From Anas platyrhynchos (taxonomy: Eukaryota > Chordata > Aves > Anseriformes > Anatidae): a stretch of 64,000 nt of DNA. The notes below the pieces were generated by a model. The model saw only the letters and a program-made list of their open reading frames with translations, did no database searches and was not told where the DNA came from. The stretch covers positions 55,574,001 through 55,638,000 of the forward strand of contig NC_092590.1 of assembly GCF_047663525.1 (NCBI RefSeq), given 5' to 3'. Shown piece after piece: positions 35,901 to 49,120 of this stretch (positions are counted from its first letter, which is position 1; each line of letters starts with the position of its first letter). The translations under genes and the position numbers were made by a program.

Positions 35901-36379
35901 TTCCTTCTCTCCTTCTGCTTTGGTTACTTTGCCTCTTAGTGCTTAGAGACTTCCTGCCCATATATATTGCACATTTTTAATGAAGAATTTCAGCAACACC
36001 TGGCGTTCACAAGTAAAAGCCCTCTGCAGATTTTGACAGAAGAAGGAGTTATATGAAATTACTCCTAATCTCTTTATCCTTGTCACACCACTCTGCTATG
36101 CAGTAATACACCAAAGAATTTCCAGAAAGCAAAGGCTGGCAACTTACAATACCTACCTACTTGGTGGAAAAAAATAAAGAGGTGAATTCAATCTCCTGCT
36201 TTTCTGTAGCTGTGTTAGCAGGGGGACAAGGGAGAAGACAATTGGAGGGAGAAAGCTGGAAAAAACAAACGCTATCTCTCTTTTTGTTGTTGTTGTTTTG
36301 TGATTTATTTATTTTTTTAATAAAACCTTGAGTCCAATCAAGCCATTACCCTCAAAAGTTGAGATCATGTTTTGAAAGT
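32999..36379. other. Gene-free stretch
   Basis: The stretch holds poly-T tracts near 33181-33206 and 33811-33826, an A-rich tract at 35219-35256 and GTT repeats near 36281-36296. At 34140-34580 the DNA is GC-rich, with overlapping open frames of 136 and 140 codons on opposite strands; neither is recognisable. Around 35600-35760, CpG-bearing repeat-free sequence ends in TATGACTAATTACTTG, which could be conserved. Confidence 0.5.
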
Positions 36380-36800
36380 TTAAAAACGAGGCATTTTGGT
36401 TGACTTTATCACGGCGGCTATCAATGGCACATTGTTAATCCCTGTTAGAGTGGCAAATCTGAAAAACAAATAACAGTATGTCCTTGAGTGCACCAGTTAT
36501 GTGCCTGACAGGTTTTCATTTTTCACCCTGTTGCATAATGCTGGCATGCACAGATGACACGTAGCATATGAAACTTTCTGGGTAGGGCTCGATCCTCCTT
36601 CCATTCAAGTCAAGGGCAATATTCTTCCAGTTCTCAAAAGAAGCAAGGTCAGAGCGAGCGCCGGAGCCTACCTCGCCCAGTCTGAAGGCAGACGGCCGTG
36701 TTGTAGGGGAGGTCAGCTGTCTCCTGCTCCGAGCCCAATCCCACATGAGCTTGTGCAAGGATTTACTTTTTGAAATCTGATAGCAGCTAATGGCTTTTAC
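36380..36800. promoter_or_regulatory. Candidate conserved non-coding block
   Basis: A repeat-free block with CpGs and AT-core sites (TATCACGGCGGCTATCAATGG near 36410, GTTAATCC near 36435). A 95-codon minus-strand frame (36516-36803) runs through it and contains a donor-like GCGAG|GTAGGC on the minus strand. I do not recognise the peptide. Either a conserved non-coding element or an unrecognised minus-strand exon is possible. Confidence 0.18.
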
Positions 36801-37524
36801 CACTTGCCTGCTGCATTCCCAGAGTTTATTCCTTAAAAGAATTCAAAATAAATAAATAAATAGAAGAAATCCCAGCTAGTATTTCCTCCTCGGATGCACG
36901 CATGCAGAAAACAATACATTGATTTTCTGGTACTCCGTGTTTGTCAGTCTTAGCCAAGCGTTGTGTGTAGGTGTTGTGTGACTTAAAAAAAAATAAGATG
37001 AAATGTGGGTGGGACTGAAAATGCTGTTGCTATTATTCATCTATTTATGCCATCATACATGTGTGATCAGACAGTGATCTTGTGCAGCAGCCTAGGAACC
37101 TACGTATTGCTTAAATCATGCTTCTGTGAGAAGGCCAGGAGATGTCTATAATCCTCCTACTAGATCAGCAAGATTGGTATACACCACATTTGTATTTTGT
37201 AGTTATAGCCAGCTTCAGCCTACACATGTGATGAAATATCAGCATGGAAGTCCATATCTGTACTTTTTTTTTCCCCCTTACAATATGCAAAATCATCAGG
37301 ATTCCAATGGGGGAAAAAAAAAATGTGTAAACAAAGAGTTACCAAAAAGTGAAGTTCTTGTAAAATTGAAACTGTTTGGGTCAAGTTTGCAGTACAATCT
37401 GATCTGCATAAAAATAAAAATTATAAGGAACATATTTCCACTTTTCATTTTGGAGCACATGATGTGGAAACTGTAGGAAACTTTGAAGAAGAACTACAGG
37501 AAAAAATGAATAAATCAGAAAAGA

Positions 37525-37603
37525 AAAAGGAAAAAAAAAAAGACTTTTTATTTTGTAAAAAACAAACAAAAACAAACAAACAAAACAAAACAAAACAAAA
37601 AAT
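37525..37603. repeat. A-rich / AAAAC low-complexity tract
   Basis: AAAAAG-type runs are followed by AAAC and AAAAC units. Confidence 0.85.
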
Positions 37604-37653
37604 GAGAAAAGTATCTTTTTTATCCTTGTTTCTAGGGTCAATTTGTAATAGTA

Positions 37654-37687
37654 ATATATATATGTGTGTATATATGTGTGTGTATGC

Positions 37688-37722
<35 letters not shown>
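37654..37722. repeat. TG/TA compound microsatellite
   Basis: Mixed ATATATATGTGTG units are followed by a pure (TA)n run of about 16 units (37690-37722). Confidence 0.95.
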
Positions 37723-37726
<4 letters not shown>

Positions 37727-38808
37727 CTGTGTACACACCTCTATTGTCACCTTCCCAGTAGGAGTAAAGCTGTGGCATTAATGTTTGATGGCCATCGGGT
37801 TTGTACATGGGAGTTTAATCCTGCAGGTTCTTTGAGCTCTGTTTTAATGTACCTGTGACATACATAGACCATCCAAAAAACTAGATGCAGATCTGTTATC
37901 ACGACTTTGCAGGCTCAACCACATTCCTGCTGCCACAGAGAGCAGTTCTTCTAGCTGCAGGCACTACAAACTCACTGCAGTGCTAATTATTTGATCATCT
38001 CCCTCAGTATTCCCAGATGTAAAAGATTTCTTTATTTTGGTTGCTAAAGAAGGAGCTCGGTTTTCTCTCTCTGCTCCCCATTGGTACATCTCTGCTAGTG
38101 AATTAAACATGCCCAGAACCGCTCTCTGGCATGGATGCTGCCTCCCTCCCAAGGAGGATGCTGCTTCGCCTGCCAAAACTGAATGGCTGCACCCAGACTG
38201 CATGTGAGGGTTGCTCCGGAGCTCATACCAACCAGAGGTGTTTGCCCTCTGGTTTGGGCAAGTGGTATTTAAGTGACGTGGACCAGAGCTGTGCCAGGCA
38301 CCTTAGGAACCTTAGGAATCAGCACAATTGATTTTCAGTGCCCAGCAATGCTCACTGACACTAATTTACTCCCATCGGGGTCGTTTGTACACCTCCGCCT
38401 TCCTTATTGGCACCGATCAGCAGAACGCTCTTCCTTCAGAGGCTCCAAGATCAGGTGCATGCTGATTATGTCCCCAAGCGAAGTATTCTCATTCAAATAA
38501 AAGCACAATTAGTCCTACCAGCCTTAGCAAGTGTTATAGAATGAGGTTTGCACAGAAAGAGGATGGGACGATCAAGATAAAGCCCTAGCAGCTGTGGGAT
38601 CCCTGCCCAGGAAGCAGCAGCGAAACAAGGCAGAGAGGTAGCAGCAGATGCTGATGTAGAGAGCTGCCGGCTGCTGCCAAAACGAACTGTCTCGCTGGGA
38701 ATAAAGTCAAGAATTTATGGGCAAGAATAAGACAAGAATGTTTTTCAGAAGGGGAGGAAGAGTCTGGAGGCTCTAACGGCCTCTTTTGCTGTTGTTTTGT
38801 AGGAGGGA

Positions 38809-38840
38809 AGGCACAAATATTGTAGGCACAAAAATATTGT
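38809..38840. repeat. 16/17-bp tandem duplication
   Basis: The unit aggcacaaatattgt is followed at once by aggcacaaaaatattgt, identical except for one or two extra A residues in the second copy. Confidence 0.8.
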
Positions 38841-41800
38841 AGGGTTAAATTCCATTTTGCCTGCATCTATCCCAACTGGGGATGCTGTTGCAAGTGGTTC
38901 GTTATGGCTGGAAGAAAAGAGTTGACTTATGATTCCCGTAGAAACACAAATCAAGCTGCCTCTGTGTAACTGAGACCCCCGGGAAGGGCAGGGTGGGAAG
39001 GTGCCGAAAGCCACTGACTCCACAGCTGGGCAGGGTGGCCTGAGTGAGACTTGGCCACCTGATTGCAATTCTTCTGATGAAACTTTGGAGTTACACTGCC
39101 CTTAGCCAGCTTTTGGTGCTATTTGTATATATACCTGTACCCCCAAATGGACTGAGGTAGCACACCCCTAGAATAATATCAAATATGTACGTTTCCTTAA
39201 CAAGAAGAATGTTGGAGATCAACCCAATTCAATTAAATTTAAAAATTTTCAAAGCAGCAACATCTGTACAGAGAACAAAATATTCCTCTGCTACACTGCA
39301 ACATTACATCCAAGGAAGATGCTTTTCTGTGGAATATGCCTGCTGATTTAACTACCACCCGAGACTTTTTTTCACAGATTAATTTTCATTAGCCACTCAT
39401 TTCACCCACACGTCCTAGGGTAGCATTTGTAAGAACCAACAGCAACAACTTTGTTTCTCAGTTATGTCTAGTTTAACTAACAGCTAATCCTCTTAGCTTT
39501 TATACCTTCGCAAACAGGGATTTATTTGGCTCAAAACTTTTAATTAGCCTGATCACATGGAGCAGGCATTTAACAACCCCAAGGCAAACCCGTTTCAGAC
39601 ATCAGAGGTGTCTCCCAGCCAGATTCGGAGAGCTCATTCTGGGAGACCTTTGCTGCTGAACTCGACTAACAGGGTGGGTGAGTGACTGGCACCCAGTTTT
39701 TCTGCATAAGTGGGCAGCATTCTTCCATGGTAGCCTGCTACCAACATCGTTTTATGGTCCTTTGCTAGCCTCTTATCTCTGCTCTCCCCCCAAAGCAGCC
39801 CCTCGGTTTGTGCTCAGAGAAGTCCATCCAGCTCCTGAGAGAGAGTTTCTCAACCATCTCTTCCCATGGGTTTGGTAGGACTGCTGAAAACCCGATGGGA
39901 CAGGGACAAATAAATGCGTTTGCAGGCTGAGCAGAGCGGGTGAGGGTTGAACCGACGAGGCTCTTGGTCTCAGTGGCTGCATAGCTCAGGCAACATGCAG
40001 GCTGTACCCTGGGAAGTGCGGGGTCACCGCTGCAGGGCTGGGACCCATGTTCCTGTGGTGCCTGAAAGCCAGCGAGGAAAGGAATGGATAATGCAAAGTG
40101 GAAGCATGGACACTGTCAAAAAATGCACGAGTGAGTGCTTGCATAACATGCTGAACAATTAACTAGTAATTATTAACTTGAGACAGAGTTAAACTCCAGG
40201 AGGGACAGTTAGATCCAGATTGGTATGACAGAGCTCAGTGGCTTTTATCCGTGTACTCCCCATCTCCCCAGATGAAAAGACGTGTATAAAAGCACCAAGG
40301 GGCTCACCAGCCCAAATCTGCAGCAGCTGGCCACAGGATGAGGGCTGCAGCTGTGCAGGGCCCACCCATAGGTGCTCAGAAAGGATCCTCTGAACCGGGC
40401 AGAATCCTCTGAATCCTGTGGAGTTACACCAAGTGTTATCACTGCCCTGCAGGCAAGGCTTTGGAGAAAACGAGAGTAATAGTCTGAGACTAGGGGGGAA
40501 GACTGCGAGTAGTGGCTAGCAGGTCAAGCTTGTTGAACCCTTCCAGGAGTAAAACCTTCCTCTGCAAGATTTTCAAAAGACTGGTGCCAGCAGAAATGAT
40601 ACTGGGTAAGTCACCATGCAGTTATTTTCAGTCTCTGTTCTCCTCTTAAACACTCTTTGGAACATCTCAAAACACCACAAAATAGTAGAAATCCATAAAT
40701 AAATGAGAAATAATCTCAGCACGCTCAACTTAACTTCCTTTAAAGTTGCCAAGTGGCAAGTCCTTGGCATCTGCCACTTTCAGCCTTGACTTCCCAACTT
40801 TTTTGAGCTCGCCGAGACATCAGCTCTAGCTGTTTGCCAGTTAACCCCAGATATTTGATACATTTGTCCCCACATTCTCCGCATATTCATTCCTGGCTCC
40901 AGACGCTGCTCTTTAGGATGCCAGTGCTAAATCTCGGAGCTGCATGGCCCTGCCTCGGCAGGGGAGCAGATGCCTGGAAAGCCTTTGTGGTGAGCAGAGC
41001 ACAAGGCACCCAGCGATGTCTCAGCACACAGAGAGCTGCGAGAAAGCTGGCTGGCCAGGCTGTTTTATCAGTCCTGCCTGGGATGAGCTGCCCCTTTTGT
41101 AAACAACACAAAATGCCTTCCCATCCTGCTGCTGCAGGGAAACCATGTAGCCACAAGGATCAAGTGCAAACGCAGGGCACTTGGCTTAAAACATCTTCGG
41201 TCATGTTCTAGCTGGATGTAAAATAATTTTTAAAATGAATCATTATGATGAATGGATGTAAAATCAGTCAACATTATGTTGTTTAAACAAGAGCTGCATG
41301 ATCAGGCAGAATTTCTGTTACAAATCACGGAGCAAAGAAAACCATGAAGCATCAGAAGTTCTTCCTTAGCAAGTCAGGTTAAAAAAATAAAAATAAACAA
41401 CAACAACAACAAAAAAGCCAGTCTGATCTCATCTTAAAATTTAAGCTGCCAGAGGGCAGCTGGAAAGCTTGTAGAGTCAGGTCAGTTGGATTATTTATCT
41501 CAGTAGCATCATTTGCAGACATTTGCAGATAACACTAAATATACGAATGCTCAGAGTGTTGGTGACTTTCATATTATATTAATTCATATCATCATTAAAA
41601 AACCTCTAACCATTAAAAAACTTTCTCACTGGCTCTTACAGCTAACTGGAGGTAAAACATGAGCCAAATGAAAATCTGGCAGAAAGATGTGATGAGAGAC
41701 ATGTTGTCAGGTAGTATGACAGAAACCTAATGAATGCATCTAAACAATGAGGGGATCTTAGCTTTGACAGCCCAAGTTTAATACACCAAATAAAGCGAAA

Positions 41801-42489
41801 TCTTTGCTACTTCACAGAGTACCAAGATGAGAGCAATTGTGGGAATTCAGTGTCACAATGAAGCCAGTGAAAATAGTACCCTTGGAAAAATTGTCAAGGA
41901 GATGAGTTAGCTGAGAGCTGTGCAAAGGCTGCTAAGGCTCAATGAATCCAATAACCAGGAAGAAGAAAATATATAATATTCATGAGATATTAACTAAAAT
42001 TGAGACTGGACCAAGGCAAAACCACTATTTTAGTTTTTCTTTTTTTTCAAATTTCTGATCAATTTTAGGCACTTGTGTGCTTTGGTTTAGCAACCTGAGT
42101 CCCCCAAATGAGCACTCATGCAGGGCAGGTCTGCCTGTGGATGTGCCCATGGAGGGCAGGGGCTGGAGCGCGGGGTCAGACAACTACATCAGGCTCCCTG
42201 TGTTGTAGGTGGCTGGGACACTGACTGCCAAAGCAGGAGAGTGGATTTCTTCATGTCTTGCTAGAGTATGGACACATTGGTGATTAAATATTTGGGATCA
42301 CTGGCATATAACAAGCTTTGTGCGAATGTTAATGCTTGGTATGCTCAACGTTCAACCAACAAATGAAGTTCTGCAGTGAGGATGTGCAGTGAGCCTGGAC
42401 AAAGAAACCTTTTTACTGAATTCCGTAATCCCTTGGGAACAAGCAAGCAAAGCACATGTGTAATTGCTCAGCTTCTGGCTGAGCAGGCT

Positions 42490-42962
42490 CAGACTCATCA
42501 GCCTGGAAAAAGAGACCACCGTGGGGGTGAATTGGTTCAGGTCTACAAAATCCTGAGTGGCGTGGAGAGGGTGGATAGGGGTGGGCTGCTCACGGTGTCT
42601 TCCAAAGCAAGAAGGAGCAACTGTTAAACAAAGCTGGTAGGAGTTGCTCTCAAAATGATCAGGGGTATTTCTTCATGCAGCACTAGCGAGACCTGTGAAA
42701 CTCTTTGCCAAAGGGTGTTCTAATTGCAAAAGGTTTTGCACGCACTCAAGGGAAGATTGGGCAATCCCCCTTCCAACTGAAGAAAGATTCACTACTGGGC
42801 AAACAACGTCAGGCTCAAGGAGTGCCCTGAGTTGAAAATGGCTGGAGGCTGGAAGAGGACTTGGAGGAAAGAGCATGTATGTTTGTCCTGCTCTCATTCA
42901 TCTCTGTAGGGGTTGCTTGTTGTCGCTGTTGCAGATTACTGGGCTATACTACCCAGATTACT
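42490..42962 (+). mobile_element. Old CR1-like LINE 3' fragment (distinct subfamily)
   Basis: The order of blocks matches the ancient CR1 subfamilies shared with turtles and crocodilians rather than the avian CR1-B type. These are a cagcctggaaaaagagacc start, ggtctacaaaatcctgag, gagagggtggataggggtg, gtcttccaaagcaagaagga, tatttcttcatgcagcac, gtgaaactctttgccaaag, then tggctggaggctggaagagg, and ttactgggctatactaccc near the end. Several gaps and many substitutions show it is old. The final TTCTTATG-type tail is not preserved. Confidence 0.72.
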
Positions 42963-43340
42963 TAGTACAGGGACCCTAAAGATCTGAAAACACTTTTTGC
43001 TTGGATGGTGGACAATTTTTCTGCTGGTATTCTGGATGAGCATGGCTTGGACAGGTGATTCCATGTGCCATCTTCTGCTAAACTGGAGGGGAAACACTTC
43101 AGGGAGTGGTGGTACTGCAGTGCCCACAGGGAAATAAGTTGCCCCCACAGCTATACCAAGAATTTTTGCAGAGGTTCTGAGTTAACTGGTGACACCAAGT
43201 TCTTCTGTTATCCTGTCAATAAATAAAATACCTTTCACAGCAATAGAGTGCATCTTGTATTGCCCTTGTGCTTGAGAACATATAGCAGAAAACATAATAC
43301 TCAATAGTTTAAATTAACTTGCTTATCTTCAGACCACCAG

Positions 43341-43376
43341 AAAAAAAAAAAAAAAAAAGGAAAAAAAAAAAAAAAA
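43341..43376. repeat. A-rich tract
   Basis: Two A runs (18 and 16 nt) separated by GG. The structure is the same as the tract at 4845. Confidence 0.9.
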
Positions 43377-46300
43377 GCACTATTTATCTCCCTCTGTTAT
43401 ACCGCAGCAATGGCTAGCACTTCGTCAAAGCATATTGCATCACTGCAATTGCATTGCCATGAAGTGTGAAGCTGTGAGGTGCTGAGACTTTGAGCATCTG
43501 ATTCTGGCCCACATTGTTTTGCAGGTTTATAATCTGAGCACCTCTATGCTACGATGCAGCATGGTACTAGAAATATATGTTATGAAATGAGGAAGAAAAA
43601 TCACTCTGATGTTCCCACTGCTTAGGAAATGGTTGTTTTTAAAAAGCAAAGAATGTGATACTGCAGATTTTGTGCATACATGAATCCACAAAAAGCATGA
43701 GAGTGCATCCAATGCCTGCACAAATGCATGCAGTCATCAGCCTTGAGTTTTCTTTCTGTGGCTGCAAGTAGTTAGGGTAAGTTTTCATACTGACTTTTGT
43801 TTGAGATCAGTACACATCTGTACTGCCAGCAATACAGCCTCTTATAAAGAGTTCTATAAATAGCATTTGCATTTTTTAAGTTGTATTAGCTGCTGTAGCA
43901 TTTTTAGCTTTTGTCTCAGAGGGGATAAAGCAACTTATTCCTGATATTAGTCACATTGCTTAAAGCTCTGCTGAAAAGAATTCAGACGCTGTAATGATAA
44001 GCACAATATAAGAGCATATCTGAAATAGTACAGCTATGTTGTCTGTAGTGGAATTATGCTAATTTGCTTCAATGAAGAATGCAGGCTCGTTAGGTTAGGA
44101 GAAGCTGTCTTGAATCATAATCTGATATCCCAGCTTGGTGGGTTCTGACTGATACATTAATTTGCATGATTGAGCACTGTATCTTTTTTTTTTAATTATT
44201 TTTTTAGATTAGAAATGTCGGGCATTTAACTTGGGTATTGCTTCCCCTTCTCAGTCACAAGGGAAAAGAGTCCCTGGAGGCATAAGTTTTAACAGAATGT
44301 CCACAGCAACACCAAAGGGTTGAAACCTTTTTGAGAGACTGATAATAGAGTCTCACCATTTCCTTCTTCACTCGACTGGGATAAAATCAATAGAAAATTT
44401 AATTTCTAAAAATAAGCTTCACGGGGATATGTGGGATGTGCTAGCTTGTCCCATATGGCGCTGCATGGGGCTTGACAGTGATGCTAACCCAGGGCACAGG
44501 ACACGTTAGACTGTTTGCTGACTAGAGGTAAATCCTGTACAAATACCCAAGGGCAGCTCCGGTGGCTGCAGAAGCCCAGGAGCTTGCAGAGCTCCCGATA
44601 ACCAGCAGCACCATGCTGCAGGGATGGAGGCAGGTTTGTTTAAACAGTGGCAATTCTTCAGTACAGCTCTGGAATGTCAAATCTGTCTCTCCTTCCTTTC
44701 TCCCCCTCGTTGCTGTCAGCCCAAAGATACATTAATGTGGGTGGGAGATCTGCACACCAAAGGAGTTACAAGCTAACAGTTTATTTTCTGCTCTTTAACA
44801 AAGAATACAATCAGCGCCATGCTAACACCCAAAAAGTTGACTAACAGGCTGATGAAAACGAAGTTTCAGTAAGTGTTAATCCGCGTGCCATTTTTTTGCA
44901 GAAGATCACTGCAGGCTCTGCAGCACGGTCTGCAGACTGATTCATATCCTGGAATTTCAAGCTAATACATGGTGTGATCCCTCACAACTGTGCCTGGCGC
45001 ACATTTGTTGAGGAATGCACATGAACGGGGTTTAGCACCATAAGAAAATGTTGATTGACACTGATGATTTGCTTAACCTCAAGCCAGTGAAATTGTATTC
45101 AATCTATCAATAAAGTTGCATCAGTCAAGAACTAGAAATTGCACATGAAGAATGGCAGCAAATCCAAGAGGTTTATTTTTTCCTTCCTCTGTGCTTTTAT
45201 TTGCTTATTTATCTCGGATAGGTTGCCTTCACTTGTTTGCATCTAGGAGTGACATTGTTCCAACATGCCATTGCCTTCGCTCCCGAGAGAAGAAGCCTGG
45301 CATGAAGAAACATCTCACCTTTTCCCTAAATGTGTGAAGGGCTTTCCCAGCTCCCTCCTGGCCACAGTAGGAAGAATTGCTGGATTGGGGGGTCTGTCTG
45401 CCCTCAGTCTGCCCTCACACAGATGCTCAGGACCTGGAAAAAGCATGGCAATAACCATCCTCAACAAGGCTCTGCCAGACCCAATGCCCAGTGGGAGATA
45501 AAGTAATAATATTTTATTATATATATACTTATTGTATATATTAAATATAAGACTATTTAGTGAAGAAAAAATAAGTGTTCAACTGGGAATTTGCAGACAC
45601 AGCATGGGACAGACCCCAAAACAACTGTAGTGGACTCATTGCTCTTTGTTGTGCTGGACCTATTCTCCAGCATCCTTCAATCAGTCATATTTCTCCACTT
45701 CCTATCTGAGTAATCACGATGGAAACACTGCATGGCCTAGATCCCTTTTTTATTTTAATAATGAAATAGATGATGGCCTTCTGACTTTTCCTAGGATTAA
45801 TGGTGCTTTTTACTAGTTCTCTTAGAGACAGTGCTGTACTTTACTGAGAACAAAATCCTTAAAAGTTGCCAAGATGTTCAACTTCCCAAGTGTCACCCCA
45901 GCATTTCCAGTGAGTAGCCTGATAATGTGAGAGGTCAGATAAACACATTATCTCTCTCAAAACACTCACAGAAACCTTAGGAAAATCCAGTATTATTTGA
46001 ATATCTAACTTTAATCATTTCACACTGTGTTCTCCTTCAGAGCTGACTGCATATCAAGGGAGGTGAAGATACTATGTGAAAATACTTCAGCAAGTGAGCT
46101 GGGATTCCTTCAAAGAAAAGGCAATGCAAGCATAAGCCAGTAATAGCATTTAAAAGCCCACAAGTATGTAAATGTAATTTGAAATACTATCACTGCACAA
46201 GACTTCAGGATTATTCCAAAATAGCAACCAAGTTTGGGTTTAGATTCAGACGATAAATTGCACAAGAAAAAGGAAAGTGCAATCAATCATGACGAATCTC

Positions 46301-47650
46301 ATTTTCAAGTTTGCAATACCATTCTCACACTTGTTGACATTGCCAAAATGTTAACATTTTGTTTAGTTTCAGAATTGGATATTTTATTAGTGCTGGGCAA
46401 CTCTCAGACTCTTGCCTTGTAATCTTTCCCAAGGCATCCTTTAAGACCTTCCTCATAATCCAGTGATGCTTGGAGTGTTGGCAAGCATTAAAATATGATT
46501 TGTCATCTCTCTTCACAACTACGTGCAACATCCATTTAGCTCTCTGAATGTATGTTATTTCAGAACGATGGTTTCAATACGTCTATTTTCCCGTGTTTGA
46601 GAAACAGAAAAACCTAGCTGTCCATGAGTGATGTGCAGTGCCACAAAAATGACCCAACTGTGAATAAACTGCATGGACAAAAGTTCAATACCCTGAAAAA
46701 AATAACCCTATATCCACATGGAATAAATAGAGCTGTGTTGAATCCAATTCATCCTTTAATTTCAGGCATTTAAATCCTCACTGGTTAGGAGACTGCTCTG
46801 AATCCGCAAAGCCAAGGATCTGGCTCTGGTACAGATGCAGCTCAACTCGAATGCAGACTCTTGTTCTCAGAAAGGTTTTGTTCTAGCAAAGCAGAAGACT
46901 TGCAAGAACAAGCTGAATCTGAGCGTCCCTCTGTCATGTGCAAAGATTAGTGAGAGCAAACTGTGTAGTTCCAGTTTTAATGTAAATCAAATCCAAGCCT
47001 GTCAAATGTAAGTTCTAGCCTGCAGGTGAGCCGGACTGAAACCCAGTCAACCGCGAATAGCTGCACCTGTACTTAAAACCAGAAAGCATTTTTTCCTCTG
47101 AAATAAATTTATTGAGCAGCTCCCTCTTTCATAATAACAAGGATGGTTCTGTATGTCAGCTTTCAAAGTACAGCGTCTGCATAACCTGAAAGTTTGTGAC
47201 ATGAATTTTGCAGAATCTGGTGAAAGCTGTTTGAATTCTAAAAAGAAACTTAGGAGCAAGAAGCATTTTAAAACTTGAATCAGAATCCTGTGATCCTCAG
47301 GGCAGATGTATTGGACAGATCACTTGGTGCAAAAGTTGCAGTTTACCACTGCTCTCAGAAAATGCACGAATATGCTTTTTTAAAAAAATATCTTTTTTTT
47401 TTTTTCATGGAAAAGCAGATCCAGTGAGTCACTCTGAGCATTAATGGAAGATCTAAAAAAAGTAGAAATACCATAAAACTACTCTGGGAAACTGATACAC
47501 TGGCTAAATGCTGCAGCTTTCTGGTACAGAACATTGTGTTATTCAGCCCTTCAGCTTTCATACAATAGATGGGAACACTACAAGCATAAAGCATTACTGG
47601 TTGTGTGTGCATAGGAGTAAATGATATCTGCTTTTAGCCCTTACCCAGGG

Positions 47651-47674
47651 AAAAAAAAAAAAAAAAAAAAAAAA
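47651..47674. repeat. Poly-A, 24 nt
   Basis: Uninterrupted A homopolymer. Confidence 0.95.
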
Positions 47675-47849
47675 GTAAAACAAGTTTAGCAACATACTTT
47701 TGTTGCACATGTGATGTAGCTTCTGTAGAGAGGGTATTGCTGGTTCTCCTAGGCTCCTTTTATGTGAAGATTTTTAGTAAGAGAATCTGCCTTCGGCTAT
47801 TTTTATCACAAACAGGAAAAAGGCTCATTGTTTCATTTTTCTTGCTGAA

Positions 47850-49120
47850 CCGTTACCCCTCCAGGTCCCGCTCCCCCTCCAGCCCTGGCAGGCGAGAGTC
47901 CTGGTCCCCCCCAGCCCTCCCTATTGCCTCCTCAGCGAGAGGTCATCAGCCTTGTTCTCCTCCTCCGTGGGGTCCCCATCCCCCTGCACCCACCATCACC
48001 TCTCTTTCCTCGCTCTGGTCAATCCCAGCAGATGTGTCACACCCCATTTGCCTCCCCCCCTCACATTTTGCACTTTGGGCTCTCTCTGGATGTCCCCATG
48101 GTGTCCCAGTTCTCAGTAGTGTCCCACAGACAGGCCCATCAGCTTTCTGCCCTCTCATCCTTGCTGTTCTCTGTGAGCTACCTTGGTCAGGAACATGGCC
48201 CTCAGCTGGGCAGCTTCCCCCTAGGCATAGTTTCTCTTCTGATCTTTAAACCTTTCACCACTTTCAGCAGAGCCTCTAGCATGATCTGCATCCTGCCAGC
48301 TTGCCCCAGGCCCAGCTCCATCACACAAGTGTTTTTCTACCAGCTTCCCTCTTTTTCTGTGCTTGGCTCTGTTGCTCTCTTACCTCAGCTCTGTTCCCCT
48401 TCTCTGTGTGGGCTCCATCTCTCTATCTTTTGTGGCATTGTGGCTTCAAGCACCCAGAATAGTGGTGCCAAATGCCTGGGTTGAGAGCAGGTGACACACC
48501 AATTCTTCCTACACCCAGGGACTAATTGTTCTTTTTGCAATATCTTTTCAGTACGCAATTATTCACTTTTCTTTGGAGCCCGTGTCAGTGAATTCTGCAT
48601 TTACTGCCTTCTCCGTCCGATACCCATTCAGGAGATATTTTCTCCTTGTAGATCACACAATTTCTCCTTTCTCACAAACACTGCTGCATTTCATTAGTTG
48701 TGCCTCCAAAACACCTTACTTCACCCCAGGAGCTGGGTTGCACCTTGCTATCTTTCTTTCTCCTCAGAAATTACAGATTTCCTCTGATCTCTTCTCCACA
48801 CAAGATGTTTTCCTATCTCTGCTCCACCTCCCTCTCCAACTACCACCACGCTGTCAGCAATTCACAACTCCCGTTCCTCCTGAGCCACTCCTGTAAATCT
48901 CTGTGATTCCCTATTAATTTTTCTCCAGACAGTTATCGAGTCCCTGTCTCCAACTTCCCAAACCTTCCTCATCTTTTCGTGGTTGGCCATCAAACCACTG
49001 TAGCCACATTGCTGCCTCTAGGTACCATCCTGCATTCGAGATGTTTCTGCTCCAGGAAGCCTCCTTCCACCTTGGGCTTCCCCAGTAATCCACAAACATC
49101 TTCTGCTTTTGCCTTAAATT
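47850..49120. other. Pyrimidine-rich strand-asymmetric tract (+ strand C/T)
   Basis: For about 1.27 kb the + strand is roughly 70% pyrimidine by sampled lines, C-rich at the left end and T/C-mixed later, without a simple unit. Overlapping + strand frames of 170 and 186 codons (47737-48249, 47924-48484) are Ser/Pro/Leu-rich as the base bias dictates. They show no domain, so I do not call them genes. The tract mirrors the purine-rich stretch at 26.9-28.25 kb on the opposite strand. Confidence 0.5.

Larger units (their letters stand above)
36801..42489. other. Gene-free stretch with A/C-rich and AT repeats
   Basis: The stretch holds AATA repeats near 36847-36862, A- and AAAAC-rich low complexity (37525-37603), a TG/TA microsatellite (37654-37722), a 16-17-bp tandem duplication at 38809-38840 and CAA repeats near 41395-41413. 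The 125-codon frame at 40834-41211 has an overlapping antisense frame and no domain. No gene is recognised. Confidence 0.55.
42963..47849. other. Gene-free stretch
   Basis: The stretch holds A-rich tracts (43341-43376, 47651-47674), poly-T (47391-47406), an AT-rich segment at 45505-45550 and a short TCTGCCCTCA tandem near 45398-45418. Several donor-like sites (for example aggg|gtaagttt near 43778) lack paired acceptors and open frames. No gene is recognised. Confidence 0.55.

Noticed and set aside
47737-48484. 170- and 186-codon + strand frames as genes
   Set aside because: Both are Ser/Pro/Leu-rich products of pyrimidine bias in different frames of the same DNA. Neither resembles a known protein.
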